64,000 bases of DNA from Bacteroidales bacterium (lineage in GTDB: Bacteria > Bacteroidota > Bacteroidia > Bacteroidales > UBA7960): the NCBI GenBank assembly GCA_003550725.1, contig PUKZ01000095.1, positions 1-64,000 on the forward strand, in the 5' to 3' direction. Of the stretch, positions 57,688 through 64,000 are shown piece after piece. The notes beneath the pieces are model-generated. The model had not been told where the DNA came from. It did no database searches and saw only the letters and a list, made by a program, of their open reading frames with translations. A program made the translations under genes and the position numbers. Numbering within the stretch: position 1 is the stretch's first letter; the number at the start of each line of letters is the position of its first letter.

Positions 57688-59607
57688 CTATTTGTAGCTT
57701 CGTTGTTTTAGTTCAACAAACTCAAAATTCAAGTCTTCTTTATGCATTATATGTTTCTTATCAGGCCCTTTATACTCCCATGCCGCCACATAAGCATATT
57801 CTTCGTCAATTCTCAATGTTTCCCCGGTTTCTGTTTGTGACTCCTCCCTGAAATGAGCTCCACATGATTCTTTACGATTTAACGCATCCTGTATCATCAA
57901 ATGTCCTATTTCAAAGAAAGTTTCAACTCGAAGTGCTTTTTCTAATTCCTGATTCAATTCATAACCGGTGCCGGGAATTGCAAGTTCTTTGTAAAACTCT
58001 TCCTCCAGTTCTTTTAACAATTGCGAACCTTTAAGCAAACCTTCTTCATTTCTAATCATTCCGCAATAATCCCATAATATTTTTCCTAATCTCCTGTGGA
58101 AAGAGGTAGCTGTTTCACTTCCTTTTATATTTACTAGTCTATCTATTCTTTCTTTAACATCCTTTTCTGCCTTATCAAATTCAGCAGTATCAGTGGGTAT
58201 TCTTGGAGTTGCAATTTCGTCAGCAAGATAATCAGCTATTGTATATGGGAGTATAAAATAGCCGTCGCCCGAACATTGCATGAGAGAATTAGCTCCAAGT
58301 CTGTTTGCACCATGATCTGAGAAATTGGATTCTCCTATAGCATATAAGCCCGGAATAGTGGTCATAAGGTTATAATCTACCCAAAGCCCGCCCATTGTAT
58401 AATGGCCGGCAGGATAAATTTTCATGGGCTCATCATACGGAATTATACCTGTAATTTTCTCATACATTTCAAACAAGTTCCCATACTTGTCTTTTATAGC
58501 AGCTTTTCCTTGTTTGTTAATTGCATCTTTAAAATCGAGATAAACTGCCAGCCCGGTATCTCCTACTCCATAACCTGCATCACATCGTTCTTTTGCAGCC
58601 CTCGAACCAACATCTCTGGGTACCAAATTTCCATATGCCGGATATTGGCGCTCCAGGTAATAATCCCTTTCTTCCTCGGGTATTTCATTCGGATGGCGAT
58701 TATCATCCTTGGCTTTAGGTACCCAAACTCTTCCGTCGTTACGCAAAGATTCAGACATAAGTGTCAATTTCGACTGGTATTCATTGAGAACAGGAACACT
58801 GGTCGGATGAATTTGAATAAAGCTAGGATTAGCAAATAATGCCCCTTTCTTATGGGCTGACCAGGCAGCCATTGGATTTGACCCCAAAGCAAGTGTGGAA
58901 AGGTAAAAAACTGTACCATAACCACCTGTTGCCAAAACAACTGTGTGGGCAGAATGTCTCTCCAATTCACCGGTTATAAGGTTGCGGGCTATTATACCAC
59001 GAGCTTGCCCGTCAATTACAACCAAATCAATCATTTCACGACGAGAATACATTGTAACAGTTCCCTTTTCTACCTGCCTGCTTAAAGATGAATAACTGCC
59101 CAGCAAACACTGCTGACCGGTTTGACCCTTAGCATAAAAGGTTCTTGAAACCTGAACCCCTCCAAAAGACCGGGTATCTAACATGCCACCATAATCGTGT
59201 GCAAAAGGCACACCTAAAGCCGTATAATGATCAATTACTTTATTACTGACCTCTGCCGCCCGGTAAACGTTTGCCTCACGCGAACGATAATCACCGCCTT
59301 TTATAGTATCTAAGAATAACCTGTAAACACTATCGCCGTCATTCTTATAATTCTTCGCAGCATTAGTCCCTCCCTGGGCAGCAACTGAATGTGCCCGGCG
59401 TGGAGTATCCTGAAAACAAAAAACCTTAACATTGTAACCAAGCTCTCCCAGTGAACTGGCAGCAGAAGCACCTGCTAAACCTGTGCCAACAACAATAACA
59501 TCAAGCTTCTTGCGATTGGCAGGACTTACAAGCTTCAATCCGGTCTTGTATGTCTCCCATTTTTCAGTTAAAGGTCCTGACGGTATTTTAGAATCAAATT
59601 TTATCAT
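57688..59607 (-). CDS. sdhA: Succinate dehydrogenase/fumarate reductase flavoprotein subunit
   Basis: This 639-residue FAD subunit oxidises succinate or reduces fumarate. The dinucleotide-binding [10 protein letters not shown] (41-50), the FAD-linking His73 in [13 protein letters not shown], the active-site HPTSVPV and the C-terminal GAHFREE region are present. A roughly 30-residue N-terminal extension precedes the Rossmann motif, typical of the Bacteroidota and epsilonproteobacterial-type enzyme with a single cytochrome b subunit. It is the central gene of sdhCAB. Confidence 0.96.
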   Translation of the reverse strand: MIKFDSKIPSGPLTEKWETYKTGLKLVSPANRKKLDVIVVGTGLAGASAASSLGELGYNVKVFCFQDTPRRAHSVAAQGGTNAAKNYKNDGDSVYRLFLDTIKGGDYRSREANVYRAAEVSNKVIDHYTALGVPFAHDYGGMLDTRSFGGVQVSRTFYAKGQTGQQCLLGSYSSLSRQVEKGTVTMYSRREMIDLVVIDGQARGIIARNLITGELERHSAHTVVLATGGYGTVFYLSTLALGSNPMAAWSAHKKGALFANPSFIQIHPTSVPVLNEYQSKLTLMSESLRNDGRVWVPKAKDDNRHPNEIPEEERDYYLERQYPAYGNLVPRDVGSRAAKERCDAGYGVGDTGLAVYLDFKDAINKQGKAAIKDKYGNLFEMYEKITGIIPYDEPMKIYPAGHYTMGGLWVDYNLMTTIPGLYAIGESNFSDHGANRLGANSLMQCSGDGYFILPYTIADYLADEIATPRIPTDTAEFDKAEKDVKERIDRLVNIKGSETATSFHRRLGKILWDYCGMIRNEEGLLKGSQLLKELEEEFYKELAIPGTGYELNQELEKALRVETFFEIGHLMIQDALNRKESCGAHFREESQTETGETLRIDEEYAYVAAWEYKGPDKKHIMHKEDLNFEFVELKQRSYK

Positions 59608-59636
59608 GGCTCAAAACTTTCCGAGTTGATATTTTA

Positions 59637-60308
59637 TTAACTATAAAAAAATAAAAAATATATTGGAATAAGTGCAAAACCAACAGCTATAACAATTGAA
59701 TAAATTGTACCTATTACTTTTATCGCAGGAGTATACTTCTCATGATTCAAACCCAATGATTGAAAAGCCGACTGAAAAGCATGCTTTAAATGAAAACCCA
59801 AAAAAACTAAAGCAACCAGGTAAATAGCAGAATATAAAGGGTTTTGAAAAACCACAACAGCCATCGGGAAAAAATCATGCGGACTATCTGCATATTCAGG
59901 AACAGGAACAAACCCAACTTTTACAAAGAAAAAGTTTAAAAAATGAATAAACAGAAATATAAAAATAATCACTCCCGTATGTATCATATATTTCGAAAAC
60001 CTGGACTTCTCGGTTTTTAAACTCTTGGCGTACTTAATCGGACGTGCCCTGTAATTATATATTTCTAAGATAACCCCAAGCAATATATGAATCAAAAATC
60101 CACCAAACAAAACATACTCCATTATCTTGATAAATGGATTGGTTATCATAAATTGTACAGCCTCTCCGAATAATTCGCCATCATCTCCAACAATCATCAG
60201 CAAATTAATAGTTAGGTGTACTACCAAAAAAAGCATCAAAAATATGCCGGCCAATGCCATTACATATTTCTGGCTTAATGTCGAAAATCCTATTCGTTTA
60301 TTGCCCAT
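59637..60308 (-). CDS. sdhC: Succinate dehydrogenase cytochrome b558-type subunit
   Basis: This 223-residue membrane anchor has five predicted helices, which binds heme and menaquinone. The start KYVMALAGIFLMLFLVVHLTINL, the second-helix GGFLIHILLGVILEIYNYRARP and HTGVIIFIFLFIHFLNFF contain conserved histidines suited to heme ligation. Length and helix count fit the single-polypeptide b558 family. It is first in sdhCAB, under a good promoter. The C-terminal LKHAFQSAFQSLGLNHEKY loop is typical. Confidence 0.94.
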   Translation of the reverse strand: MGNKRIGFSTLSQKYVMALAGIFLMLFLVVHLTINLLMIVGDDGELFGEAVQFMITNPFIKIMEYVLFGGFLIHILLGVILEIYNYRARPIKYAKSLKTEKSRFSKYMIHTGVIIFIFLFIHFLNFFFVKVGFVPVPEYADSPHDFFPMAVVVFQNPLYSAIYLVALVFLGFHLKHAFQSAFQSLGLNHEKYTPAIKVIGTIYSIVIAVGFALIPIYFLFFYS

Positions 60309-60443
60309 CGCTTTTTAAAATTGAATGTGGTAATAAAATTATTGAATATCTATTAAAAAAGTTGTTTATTTGTTATTATTTTCAATCCGATTTAAAACAA
60401 CAGCTATATGCCGAATTTTTTAATCAATTTCATAAAACCGAAA

Positions 60444-60475
60444 CAAATGTATATTTTTATAATCTTTTTTACAAA
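60444..60475 (-). promoter_or_regulatory. Consensus promoter for sdhCAB
   Basis: On the minus strand TTTG (60475-60472), a 20-base spacer and TACATTTG (60451-60444) match the Bacteroidota promoter completely. The leader to sdhC would be about 130 bases. The remainder of this 282-base gap, shared with the divergent aminopeptidase gene, shows no other clear signal. Confidence 0.6.
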
Positions 60476-60590
60476 AAATTAAGTAATTTATAACCGTTAT
60501 AAATAAAAACATCATATTATTCATTTATTAATCGCTACCAATAAATTTATATAAATTACAGAAAACTGCCTGAAACATAGGTATATAAAC

Positions 60591-61880
60591 ATGAAATATT
60601 TTCCATTTAACAATTCTCTTTTTAAAAAAAACAGGTCGGAATTTATCAAAAAGATGCACCCAAACTCCATAGCTGTTATCCTTTCTAATGATAAAATTAC
60701 CCGAAGCCATAACCAATATTATCCATTTCGCCAAAATCCTGACTTTTTTTACCTTACAGGTATAGACCGTGATAAAATAACTTTGCTGCTTTATCCTGAC
60801 AGCCCTGATCCAAAATTACATGAAACCCTGTTTATACCATGCAACGACAATAACATAGCATTATGGGAGGGAAAAAATTTAACCGAAACAGATGCTAAAA
60901 ACATCTCAGGAATAAAAAATGTATTTTCTCAAAATTCTTTTTATTCACATTTACAAAATGCTATGTCAAATGCTGATCATGTTTACCTCAGTACTATAGA
61001 AAGCCCGGATTATAATAACCTTGAGTATACATGCAGCAACTTGCAATTTGCACATAAATTAAAGCATAAATACCCTCTGCATAACTACCTGAGAGCTGCT
61101 CCAATAATAGCTAATCTCAGAACGATAAAATCAAAAGAAGAAATAAAAGCTATAAAAACAGCAATTGAAATCACATCAAAAGCGATTTTTAGGTTATTAA
61201 AGTTTATTAAACCCGGAGTTAAAGAATATGAAGTGGAAGCCGAAATCATTCACGAATATTTGTATAACGGTGCCACAGGTCATTCTTTTCAACCTATTGT
61301 AGCATCGGGTTCTAATGCATTAATTTTACATTATACAACGAATAACGATATTTGCAAAGATGGAGAGCTTTTGCTTATAGATACAGGCGCCGAGTATGCA
61401 AATTATGCCAGCGATATATCAAGAACCATCCCTGTTAACGGCCGGTTTACAAAAAGGCAAAAAGAGGTTTACAACAGCGTATTGAAAGTTTTAAAGGAAG
61501 CAAAATCAATGCTGACAACCGGCACAACAATAAATTCATACCATAAAGAGGCTTGCAAAATTATGGAAAGTGAATTGATAGACCTAAAACTTATCAACAG
61601 AGTTGATTTAAAAAAACAAAACCCGGACGAACCATTATATAAAAAATATTTTCCCCATGGTATTTCGCATTTTATGGGCCTTGATGTGCATGATGTCGGC
61701 AACAGGTTTGAACCTCTTAAACCCGGAATGGTGCTTTCATGCGAGCCAGGGATATACATTCCAGAAGAAAACATTGGTATCAGAATTGAAAACAATATTA
61801 TGGTTATAGACAAAAAACCGGTTGATTTAACAGAAAACTTGCCAATTGAAGCAGATGAAATTGAACAAATAATGAATTAA
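60591..61880 (+). CDS. Xaa-Pro aminopeptidase (M24B), first copy
   Basis: This 429-residue cytoplasmic dimetal aminopeptidase P-like enzyme removes N-terminal residues before proline. It has an N-terminal creatinase-like domain (about 1-170) and a pita-bread catalytic domain with ligands in LIDTGAEYANYASDISRT (two Asp), FPHGISHFMGLDVHD (His), CEPGIYIP (Glu) and GIRIENNI (Glu). The five-ligand set is complete. A paralogue starts 19 bases downstream, so the two are co-transcribed. Confidence 0.93.
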   Translation: MKYFPFNNSLFKKNRSEFIKKMHPNSIAVILSNDKITRSHNQYYPFRQNPDFFYLTGIDRDKITLLLYPDSPDPKLHETLFIPCNDNNIALWEGKNLTETDAKNISGIKNVFSQNSFYSHLQNAMSNADHVYLSTIESPDYNNLEYTCSNLQFAHKLKHKYPLHNYLRAAPIIANLRTIKSKEEIKAIKTAIEITSKAIFRLLKFIKPGVKEYEVEAEIIHEYLYNGATGHSFQPIVASGSNALILHYTTNNDICKDGELLLIDTGAEYANYASDISRTIPVNGRFTKRQKEVYNSVLKVLKEAKSMLTTGTTINSYHKEACKIMESELIDLKLINRVDLKKQNPDEPLYKKYFPHGISHFMGLDVHDVGNRFEPLKPGMVLSCEPGIYIPEENIGIRIENNIMVIDKKPVDLTENLPIEADEIEQIMN

Positions 61881-61899
61881 TAATCAAAAAAATATAAAT

Positions 61900-63288
61900 A
61901 TGTTTGATAAAAATACATACATCAAAAGACGTGATAAACTTAAACAAAAAGTAAGTAACGGTATCATACTACTTTTAGGAAACAACTATTCTCCAATGAA
62001 CTATCCTGCTAATTCATACCGGTTCAGGCAGGACAGTACATTTATTTACTTTTTTGGTCTTGACATGCCGGGACTGGCTGGCATCATAGATATAGATAAC
62101 AACGAAGAAATATTATTTGGTAACGATGTAACACTGGATGATATAATATGGATGGGGCCGCAGCCTACAATCAAAGAAATTAGCGAAAAAGTGGGTATCA
62201 ATAAAACAGAACAATTTGCACGCTTATATGATAAACTAAAAAGCGCTCTTAGAAAAAAACAAACGATTCATTACCTTCCACCTTACAGGGGAGAAAATAA
62301 AATATTGCTAAATGAGCTGCTTAACATACCCATCAATGAGCAAAAAGAAAATGCTTCAACAAAACTTATTAATGGAGTTGTTAGTTTGCGATCAGTAAAA
62401 GAACAACAGGAGATCAACGAGCTGGAAAAAGCTATGGACACTGCATACCTCATGCATACCACAGTTATGAAAATGGCAAAACCAGGAGTATATGAAAGGG
62501 AAATCGCCGGCCTGATTGAAGGTATCGCTCTATCTTCAGGTACTATAGCATCATTCCCTATTATACTTTCTAAACATGGCGAAACATTACACAATCATGA
62601 TCACAGTAATAAATTGGAAAAGGGCGACCTGTTACTGGTGGATGCAGGCTGTGAATCACCTCTGCACTATGCAACCGACCATTCAAGAACAACACCTGTT
62701 GGAGGCAAATTCAGTCAAATGCAGAAAAACATTTATCAAATTGTACTAGATGCTCAAATAAAAGCAATACAAACTATAAAAGATGGCGTAACTAATTTAA
62801 GCGTACACATGAACGCCTGCAAAAAAATTGTTTTAGGGCTGAGTGAACTTGGACTCATGAAAGGTGATGCTGAACAAGCCGTTGAACAAGGTGCACACGC
62901 TATGTTTATGCCTCACGGCATAGGACACATGCTCGGGTTAGATGCACATGACATGGAGGATCTGGGTGAAGATTTTGTTGGCTATGACAATGAAGTAAAA
63001 AGATCTGATATCTTCGGAATAGGAAACCTGCGCTTAGGTAAAAAACTCCGGGAAAATTTTGTTGTTACTGTCGAACCGGGAATTTATTTCATCCCGCAAC
63101 TTATAGAAAAATGGAAAAATGAGAAAAAATTCCTTGATTTTATAAACTATGAAAAAGTAAAATCATACATAGGGCTTGGTGGTATAAGAATTGAAGATGA
63201 TATTCAAGTAACAAAAAACGGATACAAAGTATTGGGAAAACCAATACCAAAGTCAATTGATGATGTGGAAAATATAACTCCAAAATAA
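61900..63288 (+). CDS. Aminopeptidase P family (M24B), second copy
   Basis: This 462-residue paralogue of the preceding gene has the same two-domain layout. Metal ligands lie in LVDAGCESPLHYATDHSRT, MPHGIGHMLGLDAHDM, VEPGIYFIP and GIRIEDDI. It carries an insertion before the last ligands (LIEKWKNEKKFLDFINYEK), also seen in longer eukaryote-like prolidase/PEPP proteins, which may alter substrate range. It is probably cytoplasmic, with no signal peptide. Confidence 0.92.
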   Translation: MFDKNTYIKRRDKLKQKVSNGIILLLGNNYSPMNYPANSYRFRQDSTFIYFFGLDMPGLAGIIDIDNNEEILFGNDVTLDDIIWMGPQPTIKEISEKVGINKTEQFARLYDKLKSALRKKQTIHYLPPYRGENKILLNELLNIPINEQKENASTKLINGVVSLRSVKEQQEINELEKAMDTAYLMHTTVMKMAKPGVYEREIAGLIEGIALSSGTIASFPIILSKHGETLHNHDHSNKLEKGDLLLVDAGCESPLHYATDHSRTTPVGGKFSQMQKNIYQIVLDAQIKAIQTIKDGVTNLSVHMNACKKIVLGLSELGLMKGDAEQAVEQGAHAMFMPHGIGHMLGLDAHDMEDLGEDFVGYDNEVKRSDIFGIGNLRLGKKLRENFVVTVEPGIYFIPQLIEKWKNEKKFLDFINYEKVKSYIGLGGIRIEDDIQVTKNGYKVLGKPIPKSIDDVENITPK

Positions 63289-63601
63289 AAAATTACACAC
63301 CAACTATTTTGTCTTTGAATAAACCTTGAAGTTTAAAAGAAATTTAACTTTTTTAAACCTGGTTTTAATTTCGAATCATTAGTCGGGGTTTGGCAATCAT
63401 TTGTCTTAAATATATTTACATTAAATATATATATATTTGATGGCCATGATTTTTTTCCAGTCACCTTTTAGTATATTAGCAAATTGTAATAATGATTTTT
63501 TGTTGAAATCAAAAAAGACAGGATTATAATTCTGCATTGTTTTTTCAAACAAAATTTTATAAAAAATTAATGTTTTACGAACTCTGAAAATTGTTTTAAT
63601 T
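63289..63601. promoter_or_regulatory. AT-rich gap upstream of the truncated secreted-protein gene
   Basis: No gene was accepted here. TATATTTG at 63432-63439 is an exact -7 box but its nearest TTTG (63400-63403) is too far upstream, and the leader would be about 160 bases. The minus-strand ORF 63421-63786 overlaps the start of the next gene and is treated as a shadow. Confidence 0.35.
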
Positions 63602-64000
63602 ATGAAAAAAATTACTTTAATGTTATTTTCTGTTTTTTTATTTGCTTTTCTTTTTGGGCAAAGCAGTAGTTTGCAGTCGCAAAATATGGAAGAACCGACC
63701 AGAAGTCCAGCTTCACCCTCAGTAGAGGAACTGGACACAGATTTTTCTAAGGGTTTAACCCCGCGAGCGGAGATAGATGTGGCCATTCTTACTCCTGACG
63801 ATGATCCTCATGATGCATTTATCAACGAATTAGATGATTTTGATAACATCAATGCATCTCTGTTTCCACAGGGCTTAATTGCCGATATGGATGTAGATGA
63901 TCTTCTTGAGTATGATGTTTTGATAACTTATAACAACCATCAATGGAGTGCAGGCGCAGCAAATGCCGACCCCGACCATGTGGGTAATGTGCTTGCAGAG
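63602..64000 (+). CDS. Secreted protein of unknown function, cut by window end
   Basis: The open frame begins at ATG 63602 and runs without a stop to the last base (133 codons), so it is missing from the ORF track. The N-terminus MKKITLMLFSVFLFAFLFGQ is a signal peptide, and the mature part begins with a Ser/Gln-rich stretch. Next comes EIDVAILTPDDDPHDAF and then DLLEYDVLITYNNHQW. The alternation of hydrophobic strands and the EYDVLITYNN segment suggest a Rossmann-like or amidotransferase-like fold near the start of a larger exported protein. A T9SS signal, if any, would lie outside the window. No family was recognised. Confidence 0.75.
   Translation, partial: MKKITLMLFSVFLFAFLFGQSSSLQSQNMEEPTRSPASPSVEELDTDFSKGLTPRAEIDVAILTPDDDPHDAFINELDDFDNINASLFPQGLIADMDVDDLLEYDVLITYNNHQWSAGAANADPDHVGNVLAE

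Noticed and set aside
60254-60493. Plus-strand 79-codon ORF between sdhC and the aminopeptidase gene
   Set aside because: It starts inside sdhC on the opposite strand, covers the sdh promoter, and has biased AT-derived composition.
63421-63786. Minus-strand 121-codon ORF near the window end
   Set aside because: It overlaps the start and signal peptide of the better-supported plus-strand gene at 63602 and encodes no recognisable protein.

Overview
The window is an ordinary chromosomal stretch of an AT-rich, Gram-negative Bacteroidota. The evidence is the type IX secretion system (T9SS) substrates with type A and type B C-terminal signals, a PorP/SprF protein, an IPExxxVDY protein, a TonB receptor paired with a DUF4249 lipoprotein, a SiaB-family protein, and promoters of the Bacteroidota form TTTG-N19-TAnnTTTG. 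No rRNA, tRNA, phage, insertion sequence or CRISPR array was seen. Placement below phylum (for example Marinilabiliales or another Bacteroidales lineage) is only a guess.

Layout. 1-756 is noncoding, hairpin-rich and locally more GC-rich than its surroundings. 0.7-7 kb is a housekeeping block: efp, an LpxD-like acyltransferase, acpP-fabF-rnc, an IPExxxVDY protein, mazG and rpmB, closed by a strong terminator. 7.2-26 kb is the most distinctive part: a PorP/SprF outer-membrane protein in an operon with a 1920-residue PKD-repeat giant (minus strand), then a divergently transcribed 1.65-kilo-residue type A T9SS protein and a second PKD giant of about 2160 residues (plus strand). 26.2-38 kb is metabolic: rfbA, a sugar epimerase, a prenyl diphosphate synthase, arginine deiminase, an M3 peptidase, purD, a DUF6427-like membrane protein and pheT.

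38-46.6 kb holds an M48 lipoprotein protease, a LysO lysine exporter split into two genes, a DUF2279-like lipoprotein, an ArsR/thioredoxin/DUF318-permease operon and a gingipain-type (C25) T9SS protease. 46.6-64 kb holds recG, a SiaB-family protein, the TonB receptor/DUF4249 pair, a second prenyl synthase, a secreted MORN-repeat protein, a second ArsR regulator, the sdhCAB operon, two tandem M24 aminopeptidases, and a secreted protein cut by the window end.

How the genes work together. The 7-26 kb locus looks like a surface-adhesin module. Two giants with near-equivalent C-terminal ends (three PKD domains plus a gliding-motility-type signal) should be exported by T9SS, one of them beside its probable PorP partner. 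Almost every PKD unit has a cysteine pair placed for a disulfide, and in both giants this pattern shifts identically in the last three units. This is the best candidate for something under-described here. The rest is mostly recognisable, with some atypical neighbourhoods (orphan arcA, split lysO, rpmB without rpmG, IPExxxVDY without pyk).
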